Under the pieces are notes generated by a model. It saw only the letters and a list, made by a program, of their open reading frames with translations. It did not search any database and had not been told where the DNA came from. Positions 34,332 to 44,563 of a DNA stretch of 64,000 nt are shown here, in pieces. Position numbers and translations under genes: made by a program. Source of the DNA: Rhodococcus sp. CH91 (GTDB taxonomy: Bacteria; Actinomycetota; Actinomycetes; Mycobacteriales; Mycobacteriaceae); NCBI RefSeq assembly GCF_022554085.1, contig NZ_JAKFYR010000001.1, forward strand, positions 372,001-436,000. Direction: 5' to 3'. Positions within the stretch are counted from its first letter, which is position 1. Each line of letters starts with the position of its first letter.

Positions 34332-35204
34332 ATGACACGACGGGTGAGTGTGTGGGGTGGCGCGTTCTGGCTCGGTCGCAAGCGGCGTGAGGAGGCGTTC
34401 GACGCGGCCCGAGAACTGGAGGAGCTGGGATATTCGCGGTTGTGGACGTCCGGAGGCTTCGAGGACGGATTCCCCGCGGTGTACGGCGAACTGCTCGCGG
34501 CGACGACACGCCTGGAGCTGGCGAGCGGCATTGTCAGCATCTGGCACGCCGATCCGGCCGGGGCTGCCGGAGCGGTCGCCGACCTGGAGACACGTCATCC
34601 CGGTCGCTTCCTGTTCGGAATCGGAACGAGTCATGCTCCGGTCGTCGACGCGCGCGAAGGCTCCACCTATACGAAGCCCTACAGCCGGATGGTCGAGTAC
34701 CTCGACGCGCTCGACGCTGCCTCGCCGCCCGTGCCGGCGCAGCGCAGGGTGCTCGCAGCTCTCGGCCCGCGGATGCTCGCCCTGGCGGCCGAGCGAGCGG
34801 CAGGAGCCCATCCCTACTTCGTCCCGCCCGAGCACACGGCTCGCGCGCGAGAGATTCTCGGCTCCGAACCGTTGCTCGCGCCCGAGGTCGCCGTGGTGCT
34901 CGAGAGCGACGAGACCGTCGCGCGCGGCATCGCCCGCGAGTACATGCGTGGTTATCTCGCACTGCCGAACTACTCGGACAATCTCCGGCGTCTCGGGTAC
35001 ACGGACGACGACCTGGCCGGCGGCGGCAGCGACCGGCTGATGGACGTGCTCGTCCCGTGGGGCGACCTCGACCGCGTCGTCGCCGGCATCGAGAAGCACT
35101 ACGACGCGGGCGCCGACGAGGTCGCCGTCCAGGTCCTCACCGCCGATCCGCGCGCCTTCCCGAGTGCGGCGTACCGGCAGCTGGCGGGTGCACTGATCGG
35201 CTGA
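34332..35204 (+). CDS. F420-type luciferase-like oxidoreductase
   Basis: 290 residues, LLM fold. The N-terminal strand (VSVWGGAFWLG), the GIVSIWHADP block and the FLFGIGTSHAP segment match the actinobacterial LLM group annotated as F420-dependent (TIGR03620 style). A TAGGGT -10 box ends seven bases before the ATG and there is no ribosome site, so the mRNA is probably leaderless. It converges on the thioesterase gene nine bases away. The substrate is unknown. Confidence 0.82.
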   Translation: MTRRVSVWGGAFWLGRKRREEAFDAARELEELGYSRLWTSGGFEDGFPAVYGELLAATTRLELASGIVSIWHADPAGAAGAVADLETRHPGRFLFGIGTSHAPVVDAREGSTYTKPYSRMVEYLDALDAASPPVPAQRRVLAALGPRMLALAAERAAGAHPYFVPPEHTARAREILGSEPLLAPEVAVVLESDETVARGIAREYMRGYLALPNYSDNLRRLGYTDDDLAGGGSDRLMDVLVPWGDLDRVVAGIEKHYDAGADEVAVQVLTADPRAFPSAAYRQLAGALIG

Positions 35205-35213
35205 ACCGCCGTA

Positions 35214-35984
35214 TCAGAAGGGGCGCACGGTCAGGATCTGGGACATCGTGCCGATCGGCCCGGACGTGTCGTGCAGCACCGTACTCGTCAGCCCGACCCC
35301 GTCGGCACCGAACGAGACCGAGGTGTCGAAGCCGAGCCACTCGCCACGGGGTTCGGTGAACAGATGGACGGTCAGGTCGAGATTCGGGAAAGCGACCTCC
35401 GTGGGATCGGCACGTGCCGCCATGCCGTTGGCGATGTCGAACAGGCCGGCCGCGGCGGCGAGACCGCTGACCTTCTCGTCGTCCACGAGGGGTATCGGGG
35501 TGCGAACCCAGAACGAGGCCCGGCCCGGCTCGACCCACGTGCGGCGAACCTCCACCGATTCGATGAACCCGCCCGGCCACACGGTCGTCGGATCCCAGGG
35601 CTCGCTGTCCTCGGGAGAGGGGATCGAGTGCAGCGTGCTGCCGGCGAGTTCGCCGGTGGGTCGGGTCTGCATCAGCCACGCGCGTGCCCTCACGACCGCT
35701 CGTCCCTCGTAGGACAGGGTGGCTTCGACGAGTTCGATGGTGCGCCCGGGCCGGAGGACCTCGACCGTCGTGGCGACGGTACCTACCGGCACGGTGCCGA
35801 GGATGTCGTAGGACAGGCGCGCGATCACGAGTCCGTCGTCGCGGCGGCTGTCGCGGTCGGTCTCGATGACGTGGGCGAGTAGCCCCAGCGCGGGCGCGAT
35901 GTGCTGTTCCGCCTCGTTCCACGCACCGCTCACATGTGCGGTGGCGTGAAAGGACGTCGGCCCCAGTCGCTCGAAATAGGTCAC
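35214..35984 (-). CDS. Thioesterase family protein (double hotdog)
   Basis: 256 residues in two hotdog repeats. The first has FHATAHVSGAWNEAEQHIAPALGLLAHVIE (in parts about 12-40), and the second a SGLAAAAGLFDIANGM helix, as in TesB-like acyl-CoA thioesterases of actinobacteria. It would hydrolyse acyl-CoA. The ATG overlaps the TetR stop (35981-35984), giving a two-gene operon. Confidence 0.8.
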   Translation of the reverse strand: MTYFERLGPTSFHATAHVSGAWNEAEQHIAPALGLLAHVIETDRDSRRDDGLVIARLSYDILGTVPVGTVATTVEVLRPGRTIELVEATLSYEGRAVVRARAWLMQTRPTGELAGSTLHSIPSPEDSEPWDPTTVWPGGFIESVEVRRTWVEPGRASFWVRTPIPLVDDEKVSGLAAAAGLFDIANGMAARADPTEVAFPNLDLTVHLFTEPRGEWLGFDTSVSFGADGVGLTSTVLHDTSGPIGTMSQILTVRPF

Positions 35985-36622
35985 ACCTTCTCCTCGGGTC
36001 GTGCGGTCGTACGTAGAGCACCGCGGGGAGTCGCGGTCAGTGCGGACAGGGCCATGTGACGCAGCACCGCCCGTGTGCTGTCGGGCGCGCTGGGATCGGC
36101 GCTGTGCGGGGTCGAGTTGATCAACCCGAAGGTCGCGTGGGCCATCGTGCGCGCATCGGATTCGGGTAGCCCGGGTGTGATGCGGCGCAGGACGTCCACC
36201 CAGATCTCGACGTAGCGGCGCTGGGTCTGCCGCACCTCTCGACGTGCGTCGTCGGGGAGGGATGCCAGTTCACGATCCTGCACCCGGATGAGGTCGGGCT
36301 CGCCCAGTGCGAAGTCCAGGTGGAAGTCGACGAGACCTTCGAGGGCGTCGCCCGGGACGGGCACGGTCTGCACGACTTCCGTGCCGCCGGCGAGGAGACG
36401 CCGGCTGATGTCGACGAGGATTTCGACGAGCAGGGCGTCTTTGTTGGGGAAGTGCCGGTAGACGGCGGGTCCGCTGATGCCGACGGCGGCGCCGAGGTCT
36501 TCGAGCCGCACGCCGGCGAAGCCGCGTTCGGCGATCAGGTGTGCCGCGGCTCGCAGGAGGTCGCGGCGACGTTCGGCCTTCGCAAGGCTCCGCCGGGTCG
36601 GCGCGGCGTCGGGCTCGGTCAT
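35981..36622 (-). CDS. TetR family regulator of the acyl-CoA carboxylase operon
   Basis: 213 residues. HTH at about 20-65 (LLRAAAHLIAERGFAGV, ISGPAVYRHFPNKDAL), and a TetR_C domain. It is divergent from the carboxylase operon, in the same place as Rv2506 beside accD1-accA1-fadE19 in Mycobacterium tuberculosis. GAGGAAG precedes the ATG. A GGTTA-N8-TAACC dyad lies between the two start codons, so it probably represses both directions. Confidence 0.88.
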   Translation of the reverse strand: MTEPDAAPTRRSLAKAERRRDLLRAAAHLIAERGFAGVRLEDLGAAVGISGPAVYRHFPNKDALLVEILVDISRRLLAGGTEVVQTVPVPGDALEGLVDFHLDFALGEPDLIRVQDRELASLPDDARREVRQTQRRYVEIWVDVLRRITPGLPESDARTMAHATFGLINSTPHSADPSAPDSTRAVLRHMALSALTATPRGALRTTARPEEKV

Positions 36623-36656
36623 GGATGGAAACTTCCTCGAGTGATCTGGACAACTC

Positions 36657-36674
36657 GGTTAATGATAACTAACC
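36657..36674. promoter_or_regulatory. Candidate TetR operator
   Basis: GGTTA-N8-TAACC, with a nested GTTA-ATGA-TAAC, lies midway in the 100-base spacer between the TetR gene and accD. A partial second copy (CAGTTAATGG) starts near 36682. Confidence 0.5.
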
Positions 36675-36722
36675 TAGATTTCAGTTAATGGCGATTACTC
36701 CAATCTACCGAGGATGGTGCTC

Positions 36723-38327
36723 GTGACGACCGTTGAGACGGCCTCGACGACCAGCCGCGACCAGCACGAACAGCTGGTCCGAGAGCTCCGCGACAAGCTC
36801 GCCGCCGCCGCGCTCGGTGGCAACGAGAAGTCCCGGGAGCGGCACGTCGCCCGCGGCAAGCTGCTTCCCCGCGACCGCGTCGACGAACTGCTCGACACCG
36901 GGAGCCCGTTTCTCGAGTTGTCGCCCCTCGCTGCGGACGGCATGTACGACGACGAGTGCCCGGGAGCCGGGATGATCGCCGGTATCGGCCGCGTCGCCGG
37001 TCGCGAATGCGTGATCGTCGCCAACGACGCCACCGTCAAGGGCGGCACCTACTACCCGATCACGGTCAAGAAGCACCTGCGGGCTCAGGAAGTCGCGCTG
37101 CAGAACAACCTGCCGTGCCTGTACCTCGTCGACTCCGGCGGCGCCTTCCTGCCGCGACAGGACGAGGTCTTCCCCGACCGCGAACACTTCGGCCGCATCT
37201 TCTACAACCAGGCGACCATGAGCGCCAAGGGGATTCCGCAGATCGCGGCGGTTCTGGGCTCGTGCACAGCCGGCGGCGCCTACGTGCCCGCGATGAGCGA
37301 CGAGGCCGTCATCGTCCGCAACCAGGGCACGATATTCCTCGGCGGTCCGCCGCTGGTGAAGGCCGCGACCGGTGAGGTCGTCACCGCAGAGGAACTCGGC
37401 GGCGGCGACCTGCACTCGAAGGTCTCGGGCGTCACCGATCACCTCGCCGAGGACGACCGCGACGCTCTGCGGATCGTGCGCGATATCGTCTCCACCTTCG
37501 GACCGCGCACTCCGCGCCCCTGGGACATCGAGCCCACAGTGGAGCCCGATGCCGATCCCGCCGAGTTGTACGACGTGGTGCCCACCGACTCGCGCATCCC
37601 CTACGACGTGCACGAGGTCATCGCCCGAATCGTCGACGGCGCCGGTGGTGGCCGGGGATCCTCCTTCCACGAGTTCAAGGCCGAGTACGGCAAGACGCTC
37701 GTCACCGGCTTCGCCCGTATCCACGGTCACCCGGTCGGCATCATCGCGAACAACGGTGTCCTGTTCGGTGAATCCGCCGTCAAGGGCGCCCATTTCATCG
37801 AACTGTGCGACAAGCGATCCATCCCGTTGCTGTTCCTCCAGAACATCTCCGGCTTCATGGTCGGCCGCGATTACGAGGCCGGTGGCATCGCCAAGCACGG
37901 CGCGAAGATGGTCACCGCGGTCGCGTGCGCGCGGGTGCCGAAGCTGACCGTCGTCATCGGCGGGTCGTACGGGGCAGGGAACTACTCGATGTGCGGACGC
38001 GCGTATTCGCCTCGCTTCCTGTGGATGTGGCCCAACGCCCGCATCTCCGTCATGGGCGGCGAGCAGGCCGCGTCGGTGCTGGCCACGGTGCGCTCGGATC
38101 AGCTCGACGCTTCGGGGAACCCGTGGACCGCCGAACAGGAAGAGGAGTTCAAGGCCCCGATCCGTGCCCAGTACGAGGAGCAGGGCAATCCCTACTACTC
38201 CACCGCGCGACTGTGGGACGACGGCATCATCGATCCCGCAGACACCAGAAAAGTTCTCGGACTGGCACTGTCGGTGTGCGCCAACGCACCGCTCGAACCG
38301 GTCTCCTACGGCGTCTTCCGGATGTGA
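36723..38327 (+). CDS. accD1: Acyl-CoA carboxylase carboxyltransferase subunit (AccD1, methylcrotonyl-CoA type)
   Basis: 534 residues. Carboxyltransferase N and C domains are complete ([42 protein letters not shown], and [16 protein letters not shown] with [15 protein letters not shown]). These motifs and the length match the beta subunit of 3-methylcrotonyl-CoA carboxylase, the leucine pathway enzyme, and AccD1 of mycobacteria. The GTG at 36723 has GAGG nine bases upstream; an in-frame ATG at 36714 overlaps that site. First gene of accD1-accA1-acyl-CoA dehydrogenase-MaoC-citE. Confidence 0.93.
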   Translation: MTTVETASTTSRDQHEQLVRELRDKLAAAALGGNEKSRERHVARGKLLPRDRVDELLDTGSPFLELSPLAADGMYDDECPGAGMIAGIGRVAGRECVIVANDATVKGGTYYPITVKKHLRAQEVALQNNLPCLYLVDSGGAFLPRQDEVFPDREHFGRIFYNQATMSAKGIPQIAAVLGSCTAGGAYVPAMSDEAVIVRNQGTIFLGGPPLVKAATGEVVTAEELGGGDLHSKVSGVTDHLAEDDRDALRIVRDIVSTFGPRTPRPWDIEPTVEPDADPAELYDVVPTDSRIPYDVHEVIARIVDGAGGGRGSSFHEFKAEYGKTLVTGFARIHGHPVGIIANNGVLFGESAVKGAHFIELCDKRSIPLLFLQNISGFMVGRDYEAGGIAKHGAKMVTAVACARVPKLTVVIGGSYGAGNYSMCGRAYSPRFLWMWPNARISVMGGEQAASVLATVRSDQLDASGNPWTAEQEEEFKAPIRAQYEEQGNPYYSTARLWDDGIIDPADTRKVLGLALSVCANAPLEPVSYGVFRM

Positions 38328-38335
38328 GTGCACAC

Positions 38336-40342
38336 ATGACTGATACGACTCGGATCGATACGGTGCTCGTCGCCAATCGCGGTGAGATCGCGGTGCGCGT
38401 CATCCGCACCCTGAAGGCAATGGGCATTCGCTCGGTCGCGGTGTTCAGCGAGGCCGATCGCGATGCCCGGCACGTCCACGAAGCGGACACGGCGGTACTG
38501 CTCGGGCCCGCGGCAGCGCGTGAGAGCTATCTGGCGATCGACAAGGTCGTCGATGCGGCTTTGGCGACCGGCGCCCAGGCGATCCATCCCGGATACGGAT
38601 TCCTTTCGGAAAACTCTGCTTTCGCCGCCGCCTGTGCCACCGCGGGCATCGCCTTCCTCGGACCCTCGGCGCACGCGATCGAGACCATGGGCGACAAGAT
38701 CACCGCCAAGGCCGCGGTGTCGAAGTTCGGAGTGCCGGTCGTACCGGGCATCTCCCGTCCGGGCCTGACCGATGCCGAATTGATCGCCGGCGCCGACGAA
38801 GTGGGCTATCCGGTGCTGGTCAAGCCGTCCGCGGGCGGCGGTGGTAAGGGTATGCGCCTGGTCACCGACCCCGCCGACCTGCCCGCCGCCCTCGAATCCG
38901 CCCGCCGTGAAGCGGCTTCGGCGTTCGGCGACGACACCCTCTTCCTCGAGCGCTTCGTGCAGCGTCCCCGCCACATCGAGGTGCAGATCCTCGCCGACGC
39001 GCACGGCAACGTGGTGCATCTCGGTGAACGCGAGTGCAGCCTGCAGCGACGCCACCAGAAGGTCATCGAGGAGGCGCCCTCGCCACTGCTCGACGAGGTC
39101 ACCCGAGCCCGCATCGGTGAGGCCGCCTGCAACACCGCGCGCAGCGTCGACTACACCGGTGCGGGCACCGTCGAGTTCATCGTCTCCGCCGACAAGCCCG
39201 ACGAGTTCTTCTTCATGGAGATGAACACCCGGCTGCAGGTCGAGCATCCGGTCACCGAGATGGTCACCGGTCTCGACCTCGTCGAGTGGCAGGTGCGAAT
39301 CGCCGGCGGCGAGCCGCTCGGCTTCGGTCAGGACGACATCACGCTCACCGGCCACGCGATCGAGGCCCGCGTCTACGCCGAGGACCCGGCCCGTGGGTTC
39401 CTGCCCACCGGCGGGACGATCGCCGACGTGGTCGAGCCCACCGGCCCCGGGGTGCGGGTGGACTCCGGAATCCGGGCCGGAACGCGCGTCGGCAGCGATT
39501 ACGACCCGATGCTCGCCAAGGTCATCGCCCATGCCGACGATCGTGCCGGTGCGCTGCGCCGCCTCGACCGCGCGCTGGCCGGTACCGCCGTGCTCGGCGT
39601 CGTCACCAACATCGACTTCGCTCGTTTCCTGCTCGCCGACGACGAAGTGGTCGCAGGGGCGCTCGACACCGGTCTGCTCGACCGTCGTCTCGGTGACTAC
39701 ACCGCGCCGGATGTCGCGGATTCGACGCTCGTCGCCGCTGCCGCTCTGCGGTGGCTCGAGCACTGGAAGGACGACGCATCCGATCCGTGGGAGGTGCCCG
39801 ACGGCTGGCGGATCGGCGCCCACCGGCCGCTCGTCTTCCGGTTCGCTGCCGGCGACCGCACCGCTCACGTCCACCTGCGCGGGTCGCCACGTGACGGCCG
39901 GGCGGATGTCGAGGACGGAGACAGCTTCTCGATCTCCGCCGAGCGCAGCGGATCCACGCTCGCCGTGGTGCTCGACGGTCGTCGCCACAGCTATCGCGTC
40001 GCCGAATCCGAGGGTGCGATCTGGCTCGCCGACGGTCACGGCAGCGTCTTCGTCCGCGAGGTACGGGAGGCGTCCGTACGCGGCGACGATGCGCACGCCG
40101 GCGATGCCGACATCACCAGCCCCATGCCCGGTGCCGTCATCGCGGTGTCCGTCGCCTCCGGCGACACGGTGACGGCCGGGCAGACGCTCGTCGTCGTCGA
40201 GGCCATGAAGATGGAACATTCGCTCACCGCCCCCGTCGACGGCACCGTCGAGCTGTTCGCGGCCGCAGGTGAGCAGGTCAAGGTCGATCAACTTCTCGCG
40301 CGGGTCACCCCGCACGCCGACACGGAAGAGGCAGAGCAATGA
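38336..40342 (+). CDS. accA1: Biotin-dependent acyl-CoA carboxylase alpha subunit (AccA1)
   Basis: 668 residues: biotin carboxylase N-domain ([16 protein letters not shown]), ATP-grasp ([19 protein letters not shown]-like region and [14 protein letters not shown]), a linking region of about 120 residues, and a C-terminal biotinyl domain with VEAMKMEH, the biotinylated Lys being residue 625. It carboxylates biotin for AccD1. The ATG at 38336 lies eight bases after the accD1 stop, with only a weak ribosome site. Its stop overlaps the next start (40339-40342). Confidence 0.95.
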   Translation: MTDTTRIDTVLVANRGEIAVRVIRTLKAMGIRSVAVFSEADRDARHVHEADTAVLLGPAAARESYLAIDKVVDAALATGAQAIHPGYGFLSENSAFAAACATAGIAFLGPSAHAIETMGDKITAKAAVSKFGVPVVPGISRPGLTDAELIAGADEVGYPVLVKPSAGGGGKGMRLVTDPADLPAALESARREAASAFGDDTLFLERFVQRPRHIEVQILADAHGNVVHLGERECSLQRRHQKVIEEAPSPLLDEVTRARIGEAACNTARSVDYTGAGTVEFIVSADKPDEFFFMEMNTRLQVEHPVTEMVTGLDLVEWQVRIAGGEPLGFGQDDITLTGHAIEARVYAEDPARGFLPTGGTIADVVEPTGPGVRVDSGIRAGTRVGSDYDPMLAKVIAHADDRAGALRRLDRALAGTAVLGVVTNIDFARFLLADDEVVAGALDTGLLDRRLGDYTAPDVADSTLVAAAALRWLEHWKDDASDPWEVPDGWRIGAHRPLVFRFAAGDRTAHVHLRGSPRDGRADVEDGDSFSISAERSGSTLAVVLDGRRHSYRVAESEGAIWLADGHGSVFVREVREASVRGDDAHAGDADITSPMPGAVIAVSVASGDTVTAGQTLVVVEAMKMEHSLTAPVDGTVELFAAAGEQVKVDQLLARVTPHADTEEAEQ

Positions 40343-41502
40343 CGGACTATCTGGCCACGGGCCAACTTCCCGACGAGTACGAGCAGCTGCGCAAGACCGT
40401 TGCCGACTTCGCGCGTACGGTCGTCGCGCCGGTCGCGGCCGAGCACGACGCCGCGCACTCGTTCCCCTACGAGGTGGTCGCGGGTATGGCGGAGATGGGC
40501 CTGTTCGGCCTCCCGTTCCCGGAGGAGTACGGCGGCATGGGCGGCGACTACTTCGCGCTGTGCCTCGCTCTCGAGGAACTCGGCAAGGTCGACCAGTCCG
40601 TCGCCATCACTCTCGAGGCAGGCGTGTCGCTCGGCGCGATGCCGATCTACCGTTTCGGCAACGAGGAGCAGAAGCAGCAGTGGTTGCCGCAGCTCGCGAG
40701 TGGCCGCAACCTCGCCGCCTTCGGCCTGACCGAGCCGGGAGCCGGCAGCGACGCCGGAGGCACCAAGACCACCGCCAAGCTCGAGAACGGCGAGTGGGTC
40801 ATCAACGGCAACAAGCAGTTCATCACCAATTCGGGTACCGACATCACCTCGCTGGTGACGGTCACGGCGGTCACGGGGGTGAAGGACAACGGCAAGAAGG
40901 AGATCTCGACGATCCTCGTGCCGACCACCACTCCGGGATTCACCGCCGAACCGGCCTACAACAAGGTCGGCTGGAACGCCTCCGACACTCATCCGCTCAC
41001 CTTCGCCGATGTGCGTGTGCCCGAGGAGAATCTGCTCGGCGAGCGGGGCCGCGGGTACGCGAACTTCCTGCGCATCCTCGACGAGGGCCGCATCGCCATC
41101 GCGGCGCTGTCCACCGGTGCCGCGCAGGGTTGTGTCGACGAATCGGTCAAGTACGCCAAGGAGCGTGAGGCCTTCGGCAGCCCGATCGGCAACAACCAGG
41201 CCATCGCTTTCAAGATCGCCCGCATGGAGGCGCGTGCGCACGTTGCCCGTACCGCCTACTACGACGCCGCCGCCGCGATGCTCGCCGGCAAGCCGTTCAA
41301 GAAGCAGGCCGCGATCGCGAAGCTCGTCGCTTCCGAAGCCGCGATGGACAACGCGCGCGATGCGACGCAGATCCACGGCGGGTACGGGTTCATGAACGAG
41401 TACGCGGTGGCACGTCACTACCGCGACAGCAAGATCCTCGAAATCGGTGAGGGCACCACCGAGGTGCAGCTCATGCTCGTCGGACGGGAGCTGGGACTGT
41501 GA
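40339..41502 (+). CDS. fadE19: Acyl-CoA dehydrogenase (FadE19-like, branched short-chain)
   Basis: 387 residues with the three ACAD domains. FAD/substrate signatures are [14 protein letters not shown] (about 131-144) and [10 protein letters not shown], and the C-terminal [19 protein letters not shown] with [10 protein letters not shown]. By position it matches mycobacterial FadE19, thought to act on isovaleryl- or 2-methylbutyryl-CoA in branched amino-acid breakdown. Coupled at both ends: ATGA with accA1 and GTGA with the MaoC gene. Confidence 0.93.
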   Translation: MTDYLATGQLPDEYEQLRKTVADFARTVVAPVAAEHDAAHSFPYEVVAGMAEMGLFGLPFPEEYGGMGGDYFALCLALEELGKVDQSVAITLEAGVSLGAMPIYRFGNEEQKQQWLPQLASGRNLAAFGLTEPGAGSDAGGTKTTAKLENGEWVINGNKQFITNSGTDITSLVTVTAVTGVKDNGKKEISTILVPTTTPGFTAEPAYNKVGWNASDTHPLTFADVRVPEENLLGERGRGYANFLRILDEGRIAIAALSTGAAQGCVDESVKYAKEREAFGSPIGNNQAIAFKIARMEARAHVARTAYYDAAAAMLAGKPFKKQAAIAKLVASEAAMDNARDATQIHGGYGFMNEYAVARHYRDSKILEIGEGTTEVQLMLVGRELGL

Positions 41503-41999
41503 GCGGGACCGCGCACGAGACCACCACCGAGAAGCGGATCGTCCAGCGGGGGCTGTGGTTCGAGGAATTCGAACTGGGTGCGATCTACGAGCACCGCCCC
41601 GGTCGCACGATCACCGAGGCCGACAACACGCTCTTCACCACGCAGACGATGAACACCCAGGCTCTGCATCTCGACGCCGCATACGCCGCAGAGACGAGTT
41701 TCGGTGAGCGACTGGTCAATTCGATGTTCACACTCTCCACCATCGTGGGCCTGTCCGTCACCCAGCTCACCCAGGGCACGATCGTCGCGAATCTCGGTTT
41801 CTCCGAGGTGTCCTTCCCCAAGCCGCTGTTCCACGGCGACACGCTCTACGCCGAGACGAAGATCGTCGACAAGCGGGAGTCGAAGAGCCGCCCGGGTGAG
41901 GGCATCGTGACTCTCGAGCACACGGGCCGGAACCAGCACGGTGATGTCGTCGCGGTCGCCGTGCGCAAGACCCTCGTCCGGAAGAGGCCGGTCGAATGA
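41499..41999 (+). CDS. MaoC-like dehydratase
   Basis: 166 residues, single hotdog hydratase domain with the motif ADNTLFTTQTMNTQALHLD (about 42-60), the equivalent of the hydratase 2 motif, and FPKPLFHGDTLYAETKI. It matches the Rv2499c position. It probably hydrates an enoyl-CoA made by the preceding dehydrogenase, or a methylglutaconyl- or mesaconyl-type ester. The GTG start lies in the overlap GTGA. Confidence 0.9.
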   Translation: MSGTAHETTTEKRIVQRGLWFEEFELGAIYEHRPGRTITEADNTLFTTQTMNTQALHLDAAYAAETSFGERLVNSMFTLSTIVGLSVTQLTQGTIVANLGFSEVSFPKPLFHGDTLYAETKIVDKRESKSRPGEGIVTLEHTGRNQHGDVVAVAVRKTLVRKRPVE

Positions 42000-42817
42000 G
42001 CTGGCTACTGCCGGGTCCGGCGTGGTTGTTCTGCCCCGCCGACCGCCCCGACCGCTACGCCAAGGCCGCCGAGCGCGCCGACGTCGTGATCCTGGATCTC
42101 GAGGACGCCGTCTCGGCGGCCGACAAGCCGGCCGCGAGGGAAGCTCTCGTCGCGACTCCGCTCGATCCCGAGCGCACCGTGGTGCGCGTCAATCCGGTGG
42201 GTACGGTCGACCACGAGGCCGACCTCGAAGCTCTCGGCCGCACGGCGTACACCAGGGTCATGCTGCCCAAGTGCGAGAGCGGCGACGAGGTGCGCTCGCT
42301 CGCACCCTTCGAGGTGGTGGCGCTCGTCGAGTCGCCGCTGGGCGTGCTCGCGGTGGAAGACATCGCGACCGCGGAGAACACACTCGGGATGATGTGGGGT
42401 GCGGAGGATCTCGTGGCAGGGCTCGGTGGCAATGCGAGCCGGCGCGCCGACGGGACGTATCGCGCGGTGGCGCAACACGCCCGGTCGGTGACCCTGCTCG
42501 CCGCCAAGGGGCACGCCCGGTGGGCGCTGGACTCGGTGTATCTCGACATCAAGGACACCGACGGCCTGTACGAGGAAGCGCTCGATGCCGTGGCGGTCGG
42601 ATTCGACATCAAGGTCTCCATCCATCCGGGCCAGGTCGACGTGATCCGTCGCGCGTATGCCCCCACCCCGGAGGAGGAGGCCTGGGCACGACGCGTGCTC
42701 GACGCCGCCGGATCGGAACGGGGCGTGTTCGACTTCGAAGGGAAGATGGTCGACGCTCCGGTGCTGCGTCACGCCGAGCGGGTGCTGCACCGCGCGTCGG
42801 CCGCCGGTTCGGCGTGA
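41996..42817 (+). CDS. citE: CitE-like beta-hydroxyacyl-CoA lyase
   Basis: 273 residues, HpcH/HpaI/CitE barrel. Motifs are LFCPADRPDRYAKA, VVILDLEDAV (metal-binding acidic residues), RVNPVGT, the catalytic Glu in ALVESPLGV, and IHPGQVDVI. The mycobacterial homologue Rv2498c cleaves (S)-citramalyl-CoA and related beta-hydroxyacyl-CoA esters and links itaconate dissimilation with leucine catabolism; the same role is likely here. ATGA overlap with MaoC. It ends seven bases before the convergent IclR gene. Confidence 0.9.
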   Translation: MSWLLPGPAWLFCPADRPDRYAKAAERADVVILDLEDAVSAADKPAAREALVATPLDPERTVVRVNPVGTVDHEADLEALGRTAYTRVMLPKCESGDEVRSLAPFEVVALVESPLGVLAVEDIATAENTLGMMWGAEDLVAGLGGNASRRADGTYRAVAQHARSVTLLAAKGHARWALDSVYLDIKDTDGLYEEALDAVAVGFDIKVSIHPGQVDVIRRAYAPTPEEEAWARRVLDAAGSERGVFDFEGKMVDAPVLRHAERVLHRASAAGSA

Positions 42818-42824
42818 CCGTGAG

Positions 42825-43598
42825 TCATCGGGGACGGTGACGCAGGAGCTGGGTGAGCCGGTGGGCGCTGTCGAGCAGCGCTTCGCCGAGTTCGGGTAGC
42901 CGGCCGGGGCGGAACCTGCTCTCCACGCCGGTCAGGCTCAACGCCCACGTCGGGGCGCCGCGGTGATCGAACACCGCGGCGCCCATACCCCAGCTGCCCT
43001 CGACGAGAAGGGCAGGATTGACGGCGTAGCCCGCCAGTCGCGTCGCTTCGATCCGCTTCTCGAGCGCGGGCCGGGTGTGGTCGGCGCCCCAATCGTGTGC
43101 GAGATCGACCCGGGAGAGGTAGGCCGCGATGTCCTGGTCGGGCATGTGCGCGAGGATCGCCAGGCCCGCCGAGGCGACACCGAGGGGAAAGCGGATTCCG
43201 ATGTGGAGTACGTGTGATCGGAGCGGGAAACTGCCCTCTTCGTGTGCCAGGCACACGGTCTCGTCCCCTCGTCGCGCCGAGAGGAACGCGCTCTCGCCTG
43301 TCGCGCGCGCCAGATCGCGGAGCACGTCTCCCGCGAGGTCGGTGATGTCGTAGCGTGCGGATGCGAGGGAGCCCAGCAGATAGAGTTCGGGCCCGAGCGC
43401 CCAGCGGCCCGACGCCGGATCCCGATCGACGAGTCCTTCCTCGGCGAGCGAGGTGAGCAGGCGGTGCACGGTGGGCCGGGCCAGGTCGGTGGCGCGGGCG
43501 ACCTCCGATGTCGTCACACCCGAGGGTTCGTGCGACGAGATGGTGCGCAGCAACGCTGTGATCCGCGCGACCAGTTGACCCCGAGACTCCGACGACAT
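42825..43598 (-). CDS. IclR family regulator of scoAB
   Basis: 257 residues: N-terminal wHTH (VTTSEVARATDLARPTVHRLL, about 28-48) and the IclR effector domain from about 85. It is divergent from scoA. Its own -10 (TAGGAT, minus strand, 43605-43610) directly abuts a perfect 17-base palindrome, so autoregulation is likely. The inducer is probably an acid or CoA ester of the scoAB pathway. Confidence 0.9.
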   Translation of the reverse strand: MSSESRGQLVARITALLRTISSHEPSGVTTSEVARATDLARPTVHRLLTSLAEEGLVDRDPASGRWALGPELYLLGSLASARYDITDLAGDVLRDLARATGESAFLSARRGDETVCLAHEEGSFPLRSHVLHIGIRFPLGVASAGLAILAHMPDQDIAAYLSRVDLAHDWGADHTRPALEKRIEATRLAGYAVNPALLVEGSWGMGAAVFDHRGAPTWALSLTGVESRFRPGRLPELGEALLDSAHRLTQLLRHRPR

Positions 43599-43610
43599 GG
43601 CCTCATCCTA

Positions 43611-43627
43611 CGTCCACTCAGTGGACG
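43611..43627. promoter_or_regulatory. IclR operator 1
   Basis: CGTCCACTCAGTGGACG, a perfect palindrome around a central C, sits next to the -10 box of the IclR gene. Confidence 0.65.
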
Positions 43628-43731
43628 CAATTCCGTCCGGCGTTCGATGAACGACCAATTGTCGCCTTGTTACCGGGAACACTTGTTTTCGCGACCTGCA
43701 CCATCTTTATTTGTAGCCAGGACCGTGAAGG

Positions 43732-43748
43732 CGTTCATCCAGTGGACG
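43732..43748. promoter_or_regulatory. IclR operator 2
   Basis: CGTTCATCCAGTGGACG matches operator 1 in 14 of 17 bases and lies 53 bases before the scoA start, placed to control scoAB. Confidence 0.6.
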
Positions 43749-43800
43749 TGATTCGTTCAGTGGGGTCACCGCGACTCCCCAGGATCCGGAGAGGTGTGAG

Positions 43801-44562
43801 TTGGCAACGAAAGTGTTCGAAACGGCGGCGGAGGCCGTCGCGGATGTCCGCGACGGTGCGACGCTCGCGGTGGGCGGGTTCGGATTGTGCGGCATCCCGG
43901 ACATCCTGATCCAGGCGATCGCCGACTCCGGCGCCACCGATCTCGAGGTGTTCTCCAACAATTGCGGTGTCGACGGGCACGGGCTCGGAATCCTCCTGGC
44001 GGAGCGCCGGATCCGCCGGGTCACGGCGTCCTATGTGGGGGAGAACAAGGAATTCGCCCGGCAGTACCTCTCGGGTGAACTCGAGGTCGAGCTCACGCCG
44101 CAGGGCACGCTCGCCGAGAAGCTGCGCGCCGGTGGCGCGGGCATCCCCGCCTTCTTCACCCCCGCCGGGGTCGGCACACCCATCTCCCAGGGTGGTCTGC
44201 CGTGGAAGTACAACTCCGACGGTTCGGTCGCCGTGGCGTCGCCGCCGAAGGAGATCCGCGAGTTCCGGGGCAAGCGGTACGTACTCGAGGAGTCCATCAC
44301 CGCCGACTTCTCGCTGGTGCACGCGATCAAGGGCGACACCGAGGGCAATCTCGTGTTCAACAAGGCCGCGATGAACTTCAACCCGCTCGCCGCCATGGCC
44401 GGTCGCGTCTGTGTCGCGCAGGTCGAGGAACTCGTGGAGCCGGGCGAGATCGATCCGGGTGAGGTGCACCTGCCGGGGATCTTCGTGAACCGGATCGTGC
44501 ACACCGGTGTCCAGGACAAGCAGATCGAGAAGCGGACCGTCTCCGCCGGAAAGGGTGCCTGA
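43801..44562 (+). CDS. scoA: Succinyl-CoA:3-ketoacid CoA-transferase subunit A
   Basis: 253 residues, CoA-transferase family I alpha subunit. [13 protein letters not shown] (about 24-36), [12 protein letters not shown] and [20 protein letters not shown] are diagnostic; they match mycobacterial ScoA more closely than PcaI, although 3-oxoadipate specificity cannot be excluded. Together with ScoB it moves CoA from succinyl-CoA to acetoacetate. The start is TTG at 43801 with GGAGAGGTG upstream. Fits the leucine locus beside it, whose end product is acetoacetate. Confidence 0.9.
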   Translation: MATKVFETAAEAVADVRDGATLAVGGFGLCGIPDILIQAIADSGATDLEVFSNNCGVDGHGLGILLAERRIRRVTASYVGENKEFARQYLSGELEVELTPQGTLAEKLRAGGAGIPAFFTPAGVGTPISQGGLPWKYNSDGSVAVASPPKEIREFRGKRYVLEESITADFSLVHAIKGDTEGNLVFNKAAMNFNPLAAMAGRVCVAQVEELVEPGEIDPGEVHLPGIFVNRIVHTGVQDKQIEKRTVSAGKGA

Positions 44563-44563
44563 G

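Noticed and set aside
36705-38333. 542-codon open frame antisense to accD1
   Set aside because: It mirrors the codon bias of accD1, its translation is low-complexity with no family motifs, and the sense strand has complete carboxyltransferase motifs.
38306-40339. 677-codon open frame antisense to accA1
   Set aside because: Shadow of the biotin carboxylase gene; Gly/Asp/Arg-rich translation without motifs.
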